From Senegalimassilia sp003474385 (GTDB lineage: Bacteria; Actinomycetota; Coriobacteriia; Coriobacteriales; Eggerthellaceae), in NCBI RefSeq assembly GCF_003474385.1, contig NZ_QUCY01000016.1:4776-68775 (forward strand): a stretch of DNA of 64,000 nt, read 5' to 3'. The translations under genes and the position numbers were made by a program. Positions 16,377 to 24,547 of this stretch are shown piece by piece (position 1 is the stretch's first letter; every line of letters begins with the position of its first letter). The notes beneath the pieces were generated by a model that ran no database searches, was not told the DNA's origin, and saw only the letters and a list, made by a program, of their open reading frames with translations.

Positions 16377-17696
16377 ATGACGCTGGCCGAGCGTGCGCAG
16401 GCGTTGGGTGCGGGCGGCGGCGAGGGTCATGCGCCCACGGCGACGCTTGCGCGCCTGAAAGAGGATGTGCGCCTGTTCGTGTCGGTGGACGATATTGCGG
16501 CGTTGATGGCCTTCGAGCCGGCGCGGGCGCGAAGCGAGCTTTTAGGGGCGTGCCGCCAGGCGTTCGCGCTGCCCGTGTGGCAGGGGGCCGACGCCTTGCG
16601 CCGATCCAGGCTGTCCGAGCAGCTGATCGACGAGGTGTTCGGCTTCGGACCCTTGCAGCCGTTGCTGGCCGATCCGACTATCACCGAGATCATGGTGAAC
16701 GGCCCCGGCGACGTGTTCTTCGAGCGGCAGGGGCGCCTTGTGCGCAGCGACCGGGCGTTTTCGAGCCAAGCTCAGCTTCGGGCGCTTATCGATCGCGTGC
16801 TCGGGCCGCTCGGCAGGCGCGTGGACGAGTCGTCGCCTATGGTGAACGCCCGCATGCCCGAAGGCCATCGCGTGCACGTGGTCATCCCGCCGCTCGCGCC
16901 CGACGGGCCCATCGTCACCATCCGTAAGTTCACCCAGCGCGTGATAACGCTGCAGGAGATGGAGCGTTTCGGCTCGATCGACGGGCATTTGCGGCGCTTT
17001 CTGGAATGGGCGGTGCTTGCGCGCAAGAACGTGGTGGTGGCGGGCGGTACGGGCAGCGGCAAGACCACGTTGCTCAATGCGCTGTCATGCTGTATTCCCG
17101 CAGGTGAGCGCATCGTGACCATTGAGGATACGGCCGAGCTGCGCTTTCTCGAGCATCCCCACGTGGTGCGCCTGGAGGCGCGCCCGCGCAACGCCGAGGG
17201 GGCGGGCGAGGTGACCATCCGCGAGCTGGTGATCAATGCGTTGCGCATGCGCCCTGACCGCATCGTGGTAGGCGAGTGCCGCGGCGCGGAGGCGGTGGAC
17301 ATGCTCACCGCCATGAACACCGGGCACGACGGGTCTCTCACCACGCTGCATGCCAACTCCCCGCGCGACGTGCTTTCCCGCGTGGTGACCATGGTCCGCT
17401 ACGGCGTCGATCTGCCCGTGGACGTGATCGAGGCGAATGCGGCAAGCGCGTTCGATGTGGTGGTGCAGACGTCGCGGGCGCTCAGCGGCAGGCGGTGCGT
17501 GACCCATGTGTCGGAGCTTGTGTACGACCAAAGGGCGCGGGCCTGCAGCGTGAGGACGTTGTTCGAGCGGCGTTCTCCCGAAGAAGCGGGGTCGTGGCAG
17601 GCCCTGCCCGATTGGGTGGACGACCTGCCTGAAACCATCGGGCTTGATGGGGAGGAGGTATTGGAATGGAAGCATCTGGCGTGTTCGGGACGGTAG
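16377..17696 (+). CDS. cpaF: CpaF/TadA-type pilus ATPase (set 1)
   Basis: This hexameric secretion ATPase drives assembly of the Flp pilus from the cytoplasmic side. The 439-residue protein has the N-terminal IMVNGPGDVFFE region, Walker A GGTGSGKTT (about 222-230), the Asp box, Walker B RIVVGECRGAE (about 295-305) and the His box LTTLHAN. It begins two bases after cpaE stops and overlaps tadB by 31 bases, so it is translationally coupled. A second copy is at 28219-29538; this one is closer to the usual CpaF around VNARMPEGHRVH. Confidence 0.95.
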   Translation: MTLAERAQALGAGGGEGHAPTATLARLKEDVRLFVSVDDIAALMAFEPARARSELLGACRQAFALPVWQGADALRRSRLSEQLIDEVFGFGPLQPLLADPTITEIMVNGPGDVFFERQGRLVRSDRAFSSQAQLRALIDRVLGPLGRRVDESSPMVNARMPEGHRVHVVIPPLAPDGPIVTIRKFTQRVITLQEMERFGSIDGHLRRFLEWAVLARKNVVVAGGTGSGKTTLLNALSCCIPAGERIVTIEDTAELRFLEHPHVVRLEARPRNAEGAGEVTIRELVINALRMRPDRIVVGECRGAEAVDMLTAMNTGHDGSLTTLHANSPRDVLSRVVTMVRYGVDLPVDVIEANAASAFDVVVQTSRALSGRRCVTHVSELVYDQRARACSVRTLFERRSPEEAGSWQALPDWVDDLPETIGLDGEEVLEWKHLACSGR

Positions 17697-18613
17697 CAGC
17701 TATAGCCGCATTTGCCGGTGGTGCGCTTTGCGCGCAGGCCGTGCTGCGGCGCACCAGGCGTCGGAGAGCTGGCGAAGGCGGGATCGGGCGGCATCTTGCG
17801 CGCAACGGCGTGCGCTGCGCCGATGGAGCTGCGCGTCGCCTGCTTTCCGTGCCCAAGGTAGCCGCTCTTGCGGGCGATGCCCAGGCGGCGTTGCAGGGCC
17901 ATGGGGTGGTTTGCACGCCGCGGAGCCTGTGCTCGCTTGCCGTTGCGGCGGCAGCGGCGCTGGCAGCTTGCGTGGGGCTGGTATCCGCCTCGCCGTTTGC
18001 CGGCGTCGCCGTGGCGGTTCTGGCTTGCGCCGTGGCGGTGGCGCGCGTCCACGGGTGGCGCGATCGCCAGGAGGAGGCGTTGCGCGAGGCGGTGCCCGAT
18101 GCGCTTCATGCCATGGGTTCGTGCTTTCAGGCGGGCTTTTCGCTGCTGCAGACGTTTCAGCAGCTGGCGGGCGAGATAAAGGGGCCGCTGGGGAAGAGGT
18201 TCGCGGCTTGCGCCCATCTGCTCGAGACGGGCCATGGCTCGAGCGAGGCCTTAAGGGCGCTGCGCGCGGGCGGGAAAAGGTCGGAGCTTGCCTTCGTGGC
18301 GGTGGCGCTCGACGTGCAGCACCAAGCGGGCGGCAGCATGCGTCCGGTGCTCGAGGCGGCGCGCGAGACGGTCGAAGGGGAGCTGGCCCTGCGCCGTGCG
18401 TTGCGGGTGCAGACGGCTCAGGCGCGGCTGTCGGCGCGCGTGGTCACGGTGATGCCGTTCGCTTTGGTCGCCGTGTTCTCGCTGGTGAGCAAAGGGTTTT
18501 TGGACCCGTTCCTGCAAAGCCCGCTGGGGTTGGGCCTGTTGGGATTGGCGTGCGCGATGGAGGTTGCGGGCGTGCTCACGGTGCGCCGCATGTTGAACGT
18601 GGAGGTGTCGTGA
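17666..18613 (+). CDS. tadB: TadB-like inner-membrane platform protein (set 1)
   Basis: The 315-residue protein has an N-terminal membrane segment (about 9-26), a pair of hydrophobic segments (about 92-130), a type II secretion F domain (about 150-270, with AVPDALHAMGSCFQAGFSL) and a hydrophobic C-terminus. TadB and TadC form the membrane platform on which the CpaF ATPase acts. The start overlaps cpaF by 31 bases; GGGGAGGAGG precedes the ATG. The stop TGA overlaps the ATG of tadC (TGATG). Confidence 0.9.
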   Translation: MEASGVFGTVAAIAAFAGGALCAQAVLRRTRRRRAGEGGIGRHLARNGVRCADGAARRLLSVPKVAALAGDAQAALQGHGVVCTPRSLCSLAVAAAAALAACVGLVSASPFAGVAVAVLACAVAVARVHGWRDRQEEALREAVPDALHAMGSCFQAGFSLLQTFQQLAGEIKGPLGKRFAACAHLLETGHGSSEALRALRAGGKRSELAFVAVALDVQHQAGGSMRPVLEAARETVEGELALRRALRVQTAQARLSARVVTVMPFALVAVFSLVSKGFLDPFLQSPLGLGLLGLACAMEVAGVLTVRRMLNVEVS

Positions 18614-19536
18614 TGGTGTATGCGATGGCGCTGCCTGCGATCGCGGCCGTTCTAGGCGCGGCGTCGGGTGCGTGCATTGGCTGGACGGGCGCGCAATCGA
18701 TTCGCCGAGCCCGCGCGGCAAGGGCCCGCGCGCCTGATGACGGGCGGGCGAAAGGCGGTGTGCAGGCGAGCGCATGTCTTTCGTATCTGGAGGGTTTGAG
18801 CAGACGATTGGCATTGCGGGCCACTCGCTCGGTGCTGCCTGTCGGCGCATTGCGCGGTGCGCATGCGCGCTTCGAGGAGCAGGTGGGCAAGGCCGGTCTT
18901 GGCGGGACGGTGTCGGCCCAGGCGTGTTGCGAGGGAGCGGTGCGCCTTGCTGCGGCGGGTGCGGCGGCGGGAGCGTTGTTGGGCTGCGCGGCATCGAACG
19001 AGCTTGCGGTAGTTGGTTGCGTGACGGGCGGTATCGCAGGCGCGACCGCGCCGGGACGTGCGGTGCGCGGGGCCCGGCGTCAGCGCGCTCAGGCGCTGGA
19101 GCGCAGCATGTCGGAGATGTTGGAAGTGGTGGCGCTCGGCGTGCGCAGCGGGCTCTCGTTCGATCGCAGCCTGCAGCTGTACACGGGGCATTTCGATGAT
19201 GGGCTGGCGCGCGAGTGCGCCGTGGCGCAAAGGTCGTGGGAAGCGGGGCTTGCGACCCGTCAAGACGCTTTGCGCGCTTTGGCGCAAGGGTACGATAACC
19301 CGCTGTTCTCGCGCACGGTGTCGGCCATCATCCGCTCGCTGCGGTTCGGCACCTCGCTTGGCGAGGTTCTGGAGCAGGCGGCGGAACAGGCGCGTGCGGC
19401 GCGAAAGGCGCAGGTGGAGGAGCGGGTCGCCAAGGCGCCTGTGAAGATGATGATCCCCACGGGGACGCTGATCCTTCCCGCCATGCTGCTCTTGGTGCTC
19501 GGGCCCGTGTTGTTGGAGCTTATGGAAGGGATGTAG
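18613..19536 (+). CDS. tadC: TadC-like inner-membrane platform protein (set 1)
   Basis: The 307-residue protein has a hydrophobic N-terminus, two central membrane segments (about 110-150), a T2SSF domain (about 170-285) with MSEMLEVVALGVRSGLSFDRSL, and a C-terminal membrane segment. It is the partner of TadB in the pilus platform. I take ATG 18613, which overlaps the tadB stop; the upstream open frame to 17644 is only the wrong-frame reading of tadB. The next gene, flp, begins two bases after its stop. Confidence 0.9.
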   Translation: MVYAMALPAIAAVLGAASGACIGWTGAQSIRRARAARARAPDDGRAKGGVQASACLSYLEGLSRRLALRATRSVLPVGALRGAHARFEEQVGKAGLGGTVSAQACCEGAVRLAAAGAAAGALLGCAASNELAVVGCVTGGIAGATAPGRAVRGARRQRAQALERSMSEMLEVVALGVRSGLSFDRSLQLYTGHFDDGLARECAVAQRSWEAGLATRQDALRALAQGYDNPLFSRTVSAIIRSLRFGTSLGEVLEQAAEQARAARKAQVEERVAKAPVKMMIPTGTLILPAMLLLVLGPVLLELMEGM

Positions 19537-19538
19537 GC

Positions 19539-19754
19539 ATGATTCGAGCGGTTATGGATGCATATCGGCGAGCGCTGGCGAAGGCCGCGTGCAAGGTGGC
19601 CCGCCTTCGGCACGGCGAGGACGGGCAGGGAACGACCGAATACGCGATCTTGGTCGGCGTGCTGGTGGTGATAGCCATCATTGCGATAACGGTTTTCCGG
19701 CCGAAGCTGCAGGAGCTGTGGGATGCGATCGCCGACGGCATCAACAGCCTGTAG
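19539..19754 (+). CDS. flp: Flp-type IVb major pilin
   Basis: This 71-residue prepilin has a basic leader ending in EDG, then QGTTEYAILVG and a hydrophobic segment. The motif G | XXXXEY fits processing after Gly29, leaving a mature 42-residue pilin with Glu5 and Tyr6, the standard of Flp pilins. The leader is longer than usual. Processing would be by the peptidase at 24544-25434. It lies two bases after tadC and is the likely main pilus subunit of the locus. Confidence 0.9.
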   Translation: MIRAVMDAYRRALAKAACKVARLRHGEDGQGTTEYAILVGVLVVIAIIAITVFRPKLQELWDAIADGINSL

Positions 19755-19959
19755 GCGGATCGCGGCGCGCGATTGCGCGGGTCAGGCGACGGTCGAGTTC
19801 GCGCTGGTCGCCGTGGCGTTTCTGTCGGTCGTGCTTGGGATGGGCGCGCTTTGGCGCAGCGTTTCGGCGGGCACGTTCGTGGAGCATGCGCTGTCGTGCG
19901 CCTCCCATTGCGTGACGGGCTCGTTGCCTGGGGCGCTGGCGGACACGGTGCTGTACTAG
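19723..19959 (+). CDS. Small TadE-like pseudopilin
   Basis: The 78-residue protein has a leader ending in CAG followed by QATVEFALVAVAF, a TadE-type cleavage site and hydrophobic helix, then only about 35 mature residues after the helix. No start codon is available after the flp stop, so ATG 19723, overlapping flp by 32 bases, is the best start. It lacks a strong ribosome site and may depend on coupling to flp. Probably a minor pilus subunit. Confidence 0.7.
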   Translation: MRSPTASTACRRIAARDCAGQATVEFALVAVAFLSVVLGMGALWRSVSAGTFVEHALSCASHCVTGSLPGALADTVLY

Positions 19960-19986
19960 CTTTCGGATTCGCAAGGAGGTGAGGGA

Positions 19987-20496
19987 TTGGGCGTTTTGCA
20001 CGCAGGCGAGCGCGGGCAGGCGACCGTGGAGGCTGCGTTCCTCATCCCGGTCCTGTTCACGGTGCTGTTGCTGTCCGTGCAGCCCGGCATGGTCCTGTAC
20101 GACCGGATAGTCATGCAGGCGGCGGCAAGCGATGCGTGCAGGCTTGCCGCCGTCAAGACCGATGCCGTAGGTGATTCGTCGCAGGCCGTGGAGGCGTTTG
20201 TCCGCCATAGGCTGGGCGCCATCCCGCCCGTCCCCTGCTTTCACGTGCACGAGGGAGGTTGCAGCTGGAAGGTGTCCGTGCAAGGGGACGAGCGTTCCGA
20301 GAAGGTGAGCGTGGAGGTTGTCGGCAAGGTCAAGCCGCTGCCGTTTTTGGGCGCGGGCGCCGTGCTGCTCGGTATGACGGACGGCGATGGGCTGTTGACG
20401 GTGAAGGTCCGTTGCGAGCGGGCGACGCAGCCCGAGTGGGTTGCGGGCAGCCCGCAGGGGCTTGACCCTGAGGCTTGGATAGGAGCTTGGCTATGA
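19987..20496 (+). CDS. TadE-like pseudopilin
   Basis: The 169-residue protein has a short leader (GER-G), the class III-type site G | QATVEAAFLIPVLF and one membrane helix, then an extracellular domain of about 135 residues with two cysteines. TadE proteins are processed pseudopilins needed for Flp pilus formation. The start is a TTG with a strong AAGGAGGTGAGGG upstream (19973-19985). It overlaps the next gene by four bases (ATGA). Confidence 0.85.
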   Translation: MGVLHAGERGQATVEAAFLIPVLFTVLLLSVQPGMVLYDRIVMQAAASDACRLAAVKTDAVGDSSQAVEAFVRHRLGAIPPVPCFHVHEGGCSWKVSVQGDERSEKVSVEVVGKVKPLPFLGAGAVLLGMTDGDGLLTVKVRCERATQPEWVAGSPQGLDPEAWIGAWL

Positions 20497-22622
20497 GCGT
20501 GCCGCGCAGAATGGCGCAGGCGTTTTCCCTGCGGGACGAGGACGGGATGACCACGGTCGGCATGGTGGTGTCGCTTCTGCTGGCGTTGTCGATGATCTTC
20601 TCGTCGGCTCAGGTGTACCGAATCCAATCCGTGTCATCGCGTGTGCAGTCGGTGGCAGATGCCGGTGCGCTTGCGGCGGGCAACGTGGTCGCGGAGTTCA
20701 TGGTGGCGGTGCGCGTGTGCGATTCCGTGGCCCTGTCCTTGTCGCTGACCAGCTTGACGTCCACAGGTTTGGGGATCGTCGCATGTTGCGTTCCCGGCGG
20801 GCAGGGCGTGGGCGCCAAGCTGCTCGAAGCCGGTGCGCGCGTGGCCGATGCCCGAGATTCGTTCTCGAAGACCGCTTCCGAGGGCTTGACGCGCGTTCAG
20901 AAGGCTCTCCCGTTTTTGGCGGCGGCCAGCGCGGCATCGGTTGCGCAGGGGAACGGCTCGAACGGGTCCGACTACACGGCGCTTGCCCTGCTGGTCCCCG
21001 ATTCCGCCGAGGATATCCGGGTGCCGCAGGAAGACGCGCGCGCCAAGCAGGCTCGAGAAGATGCGATCGGCCAGGCTGAGGAGGTCAAGGAGCTGGCACG
21101 GCGGGCCGAGGAGGCGGCCTTGCGGGCCCAAGACGCCAAGCAGCGAGCGTTCGATCACGACTGCGGTGCCCGTCCCGGTTGGTGCATGGCCGAGCGCGCC
21201 GAAACCCTGGCGCATATGACGGGCGCGCAAAATCCGGTGTTCTCAAGCGCGGACGCCTGGTCGTTTTCCGTGGCGCTTCGCAGGGCACAGGCGTATTACC
21301 CGGCGCGCTTGGCGGTCGAACGCCCCGATGACGGCAGCGTTCAGGCCCAGGCCCAATCGGCGCTGCGCAAGCGCTTTTACACCTATGCCGCGAAGGAGGT
21401 GGCGCGTGGATACGTTCGGGAGGGCGATTCGTTCGAGGCCTTGTTCCCTCATCTTCCCGCCAACACCGCGCAGATGCGGGAGACCGAGCTGTTCGCGCAG
21501 GCGGTGTACCCGGTCAGCGTGACGGGCGCCTCCCCGACCTTGCACGCGTGGGACGGTTGCCCGAAGGCGGCGGGGTCCACGTCGCGGGCCTCCCTTCGCG
21601 ATATGGAAGCGGGCGCATGGGAGACGTGCTCGGAATGCGGCTTCACGGCGGCAAGCCTGGGCAAGGTGGCGGCAGCCTCCACGTCGATAGGAAACGGCTT
21701 CGAGCATCACTACGAGCAGGTGGCGCTTGCCGCCGAGGAGTACCAAAAGGCCCTTGAGGAGGGCGCCCCGGCGAAGCGGGAGGCGAAAAGCCGCGTGACC
21801 AAGCTGCTCGACCAGCTGCGCGATGCGTGTTCGAGCGTGGGGGCGTTCCGCATCGATGCGGACCCGCCCGGGGGCAAGGGGGTGGTTTGCCTTGCGGTGA
21901 ATACGGGCCCCGATGCCCCCGACAAGGGGTTCGAATCCGCGTTCGTGCAGGCCAGCGGCCAGCTGGGGTGCCGTGTGGCGATATCGGCGGCGACGCTGGT
22001 GGCCGATCCGTCCGGCGAAGGGCGAAGCGTCATCGCCTCTTTGGCCGACGGCCTGGCATCGGATTCGGCGCTTGCGGGCGTGTTGGGCGCTGCAGCGGGC
22101 GTTTGGTCGGGGGCGTTGAGCGCCTATGCCGATGGGCAGTCGGCGTTGGATGCGGCTGTGCGCGAGGGTGTGGGGGGCTTGCCCCTGGTAAGCGCCTCCG
22201 GATTAGGGGATTGGGCCGCCGATGCGCTTTCGGATGCGTTTCGTACTGTAGGGCTTCAGCCGGCGAACCTGGATGCGCTGCGCCCGGCGACGGTGAACAC
22301 GGCGCATGTCGCGCAGGCCGGCGATAGCGCGTTTTGCGCTCGCTTGCTCGAGGTGAAGCGGCAGGCGGTCGAGCATCCGCTCATGTCCAACGACGTGTTC
22401 TCGTCGGTGGTGGGCGCTGTTCGCAGGGACGTGCTGCAGCGCTTCGACGCCTGGGGCGATTCGATGGAAGTGGCGACCATCAGCATAGGCGGCGCCCAGG
22501 TGCCCGTAACGGTGGCGCTGCCCCCGGCGGTGAAAGGGTTCGCCTCGGATGCCATCGGGGCTGCGGCCGACAAGCTTCTGTCCGTGTATGCGAGCGTGAC
22601 GGGATCGAGGCAATGGGATTGA
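20493..22622 (+). CDS. Large TadG-like surface protein
   Basis: The 709-residue protein begins with a prepilin-like segment (EDG | MTTVGMVVSLLLALSM) and one membrane helix, followed by an extracellular region of about 660 residues. Residues about 35-75 resemble the helical start of TadG-like proteins, with many Ala and Val. A helical stretch rich in Ala, Glu and Arg (about 180-240) looks like a coiled coil. The rest, with several paired cysteines, is not a domain I recognise. Because of its size and place among the pseudopilins it may be a tip or adhesive subunit, but this is inference. Starts and stops overlap both neighbours. Confidence 0.7.
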   Translation: MSVPRRMAQAFSLRDEDGMTTVGMVVSLLLALSMIFSSAQVYRIQSVSSRVQSVADAGALAAGNVVAEFMVAVRVCDSVALSLSLTSLTSTGLGIVACCVPGGQGVGAKLLEAGARVADARDSFSKTASEGLTRVQKALPFLAAASAASVAQGNGSNGSDYTALALLVPDSAEDIRVPQEDARAKQAREDAIGQAEEVKELARRAEEAALRAQDAKQRAFDHDCGARPGWCMAERAETLAHMTGAQNPVFSSADAWSFSVALRRAQAYYPARLAVERPDDGSVQAQAQSALRKRFYTYAAKEVARGYVREGDSFEALFPHLPANTAQMRETELFAQAVYPVSVTGASPTLHAWDGCPKAAGSTSRASLRDMEAGAWETCSECGFTAASLGKVAAASTSIGNGFEHHYEQVALAAEEYQKALEEGAPAKREAKSRVTKLLDQLRDACSSVGAFRIDADPPGGKGVVCLAVNTGPDAPDKGFESAFVQASGQLGCRVAISAATLVADPSGEGRSVIASLADGLASDSALAGVLGAAAGVWSGALSAYADGQSALDAAVREGVGGLPLVSASGLGDWAADALSDAFRTVGLQPANLDALRPATVNTAHVAQAGDSAFCARLLEVKRQAVEHPLMSNDVFSSVVGAVRRDVLQRFDAWGDSMEVATISIGGAQVPVTVALPPAVKGFASDAIGAAADKLLSVYASVTGSRQWD

Positions 22623-23065
22623 TGGTCGATCGGATATGCGCCGTCGGCAGGTCGTCGGGGCAGATGACGGTGGAGTTCGTGGCGGCGCTGCCCGTGCTTT
22701 TGGCGGTGGCGGCCATCTCGGTCAACGCCCTGGCGTTTTTCGGCTGGTGCGCGGCGTTCGATGACGATTTCCGCGATTTGGTCCGGGTCTATGCCGCTTC
22801 GCCGGCGTACGGGCAGGGCGTGGGCGATACCTGCGCGTTCATCGAGCGGGCGCTCGATGAACGGTTGGACGCGGAAAACGTCTCGGTAAGCGTTTCGGCG
22901 CATGGCGTCTCAGCGGGGCATACATCGTTTTCGGCCACGCTCGAGTACATGCCCACGTTGTTCGGTCTGGGGTTGAAGTCGGAGGTGATGGGAGTGGCGC
23001 TGCCGAAGCTGTCGCATACCGAGGAGCTGGTGGTGGATTGCTATAAGCCCGGGGTGCTGTTGTGA
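22622..23065 (+). CDS. TadE-like pseudopilin
   Basis: The 147-residue protein starts with a leader ending SSG, followed by QMTVEFVAALPVLLAVAA, a TadE-type processing site and helix. The extracellular part is about 110 residues. Its ATG overlaps the previous stop (TGATG at 22620-22624); ATG 22613 in the same frame is an alternative. The stop overlaps the GTG of the next gene by four bases. Confidence 0.82.
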   Translation: MVDRICAVGRSSGQMTVEFVAALPVLLAVAAISVNALAFFGWCAAFDDDFRDLVRVYAASPAYGQGVGDTCAFIERALDERLDAENVSVSVSAHGVSAGHTSFSATLEYMPTLFGLGLKSEVMGVALPKLSHTEELVVDCYKPGVLL

Positions 23066-23622
23066 GCGGCGGCCGTGGGTATGCGGCGTGCGGCGGCGAT
23101 TGGGCGCCAAGACGGTCGGCGCGCGCGGGGCGCGGCGGTTGTGCGCGGGCGCGGCCTGTCCGTGCGGTGCTCATCGTTGCCGCGGGGATCGTGCTTCTTG
23201 CCGGTGCCGGCGGCGCGCAAGCCCAGGCGGCATGGCGGACGGCGTCAGAGTCGGCTTCCTTTGCAGGCTTCGATGCGGTCATGGGGAGGGTCGATGACGG
23301 CTTTTCCTGCTTGCCCTCGGATGTCCCCGAGACGTTCAGGGATGAGCTGTTTTCGGTGGCGGGCAAGCGCGGGCTGCGCTGCGATGTCGGGTCGCACCTG
23401 GTGGGATTCGAGCATGCGGGCAGCGCTCCCGATGCGCTGCGGGAGGTGCAGGATGCGCTTGAGCGCGGCGGATGGAGGGCGACGGCAGCAGGCCAGGGCT
23501 TATGCGCGACGTTCTCGAAAGACTGCGGCGCTTGTCGTTGGGCGTTTGTGCAGTGTGTGCAGATGCCGCAGGGGACGAGCGTGGTCGTGCAGTGGTCCGA
23601 ATGCGAAAAGGAGGTGCGTTAG
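23062..23622 (+). CDS. Small exported protein of the Tad operon
   Basis: The 186-residue protein has a very basic N-terminus and one hydrophobic segment (about 34-53) ending AQAQAAW, which could be a cleaved signal peptide. The remaining 130 residues contain six cysteines and no domain I recognise. The GTG start overlaps the upstream stop (GTGA), and the TAG stop shares a base with the next start. It is likely secreted and part of the pilus system by position only. Confidence 0.65.
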   Translation: MSGGRGYAACGGDWAPRRSARAGRGGCARARPVRAVLIVAAGIVLLAGAGGAQAQAAWRTASESASFAGFDAVMGRVDDGFSCLPSDVPETFRDELFSVAGKRGLRCDVGSHLVGFEHAGSAPDALREVQDALERGGWRATAAGQGLCATFSKDCGACRWAFVQCVQMPQGTSVVVQWSECEKEVR

Positions 23623-23948
23623 TGAAGGGAAGGGATGCGCCGATGAGGTTAGCGGTCGGCTTCGGGGCGCGCGTGCGCGGCTTGCTGGGGGCGAAGCGCT
23701 CGAAGGGCGTCGTCTTGCTGGCGCCGTGCAACGACGTTCACACCTTCGGCATGGCTGAACTGATCGACATCGCATTCCTGGACGAGCAAGGGCAGGTGCT
23801 GGAGTCGTATCGGGCCGTCGGGCCGCGCAGGCGTATCAGATGCCGTAAAGCGGTGGCCGTTTTAGAGCGATTCTCCGTTAACGACCCGTCCTGGTTTTCA
23901 GCGGGGGAGCATGTGGAGATGACGAGAAAGGATGGTGCAGGGAAATGA
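23622..23948 (+). CDS. DUF192 family protein
   Basis: The 108-residue protein shows the DUF192 pattern: VRGLLG near the start, HTFGMAELIDIAFLDEQGQVLE in the middle and a late AVAVLE. DUF192 proteins are small beta-barrels of unknown function, often exported; this one has no signal sequence. AAAAGGAGGTG (23606-23616) supports GTG 23622 as the start; ATG 23643 is the alternative. It is coupled to both neighbours inside the Tad operon, which suggests a role in pilus subunit handling, but nothing in the sequence proves that. Confidence 0.8.
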   Translation: MKGRDAPMRLAVGFGARVRGLLGAKRSKGVVLLAPCNDVHTFGMAELIDIAFLDEQGQVLESYRAVGPRRRIRCRKAVAVLERFSVNDPSWFSAGEHVEMTRKDGAGK

Positions 23949-24547
23949 GGGTATGCCCGGTTTGCCACGCAAGGGCGTTCGACGATGCCGAGGTCTGCTA
24001 CGGCTGCATGCATCGGTTCAGCGGCAAAGAGCCGGCGGCTGCTCCGATGCCAGGCAACGCGCATAAGGGAGAGGCCGTCGGGTCGCTGTCCAAGGAGACG
24101 CAGATGCGCGCTCAGGCGCCGAGTTCTGGTGCGAACGCGGCTTCTTGGGCCGATGCGAGGCAGGCGGCTTCGGCGAAGGGGCGCTCAGCGGAGCAGCTGC
24201 AGCAGCCGCTGCCCGATGATGGCGTTTCCGGAATCGAGCAGCGCCTGGATGGAGAGCCTTGCGGGAGCGCTCCCGTCGTCGCCAGGAACGTGAACGTTTC
24301 CGCCGGCGGTGCGGACATTGTGGTGCGCATCGAGCTGGTAGGGGCCGCGGAGGCGCATGCGGCTGCGGAGGATGATGCGGCTCAGACCACCGCTTGCCAG
24401 CTGTTACGTCGAGGTAGGCCGATGCGGGGATCGGTCGGCGCCCGCCCGGCCGATGTGCAGCGAGGAGCATCGGCCGGGCAAGGGGCTGAGCAGGCAAGAT
24501 CGACCCATCCGCGTCATGCTGCCGAATTGCAGGCGGTCAGCGCATGA
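23945..24547 (+). CDS. Zinc-ribbon protein of the Tad operon
   Basis: The 200-residue protein opens with a four-cysteine zinc ribbon (Cys4, Cys7, Cys18, Cys21) followed by a low-complexity Ala/Gly/Gln-rich region without predicted membrane segments. The middle (about 115-140) has a short beta-rich part (NVNVSAGGADIVVRIEL). It is probably cytoplasmic. It overlaps both neighbours by four bases. Function unknown; such proteins may serve as adaptors or regulators. Confidence 0.65.
   Translation: MRVCPVCHARAFDDAEVCYGCMHRFSGKEPAAAPMPGNAHKGEAVGSLSKETQMRAQAPSSGANAASWADARQAASAKGRSAEQLQQPLPDDGVSGIEQRLDGEPCGSAPVVARNVNVSAGGADIVVRIELVGAAEAHAAAEDDAAQTTACQLLRRGRPMRGSVGARPADVQRGASAGQGAEQARSTHPRHAAELQAVSA

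Noticed and set aside
17644..19536. A 630-residue protein joining tadB and tadC sequence
   Set aside because: Its first half is tadB DNA read in the wrong frame; tadC starts at 18613 with TGATG coupling.
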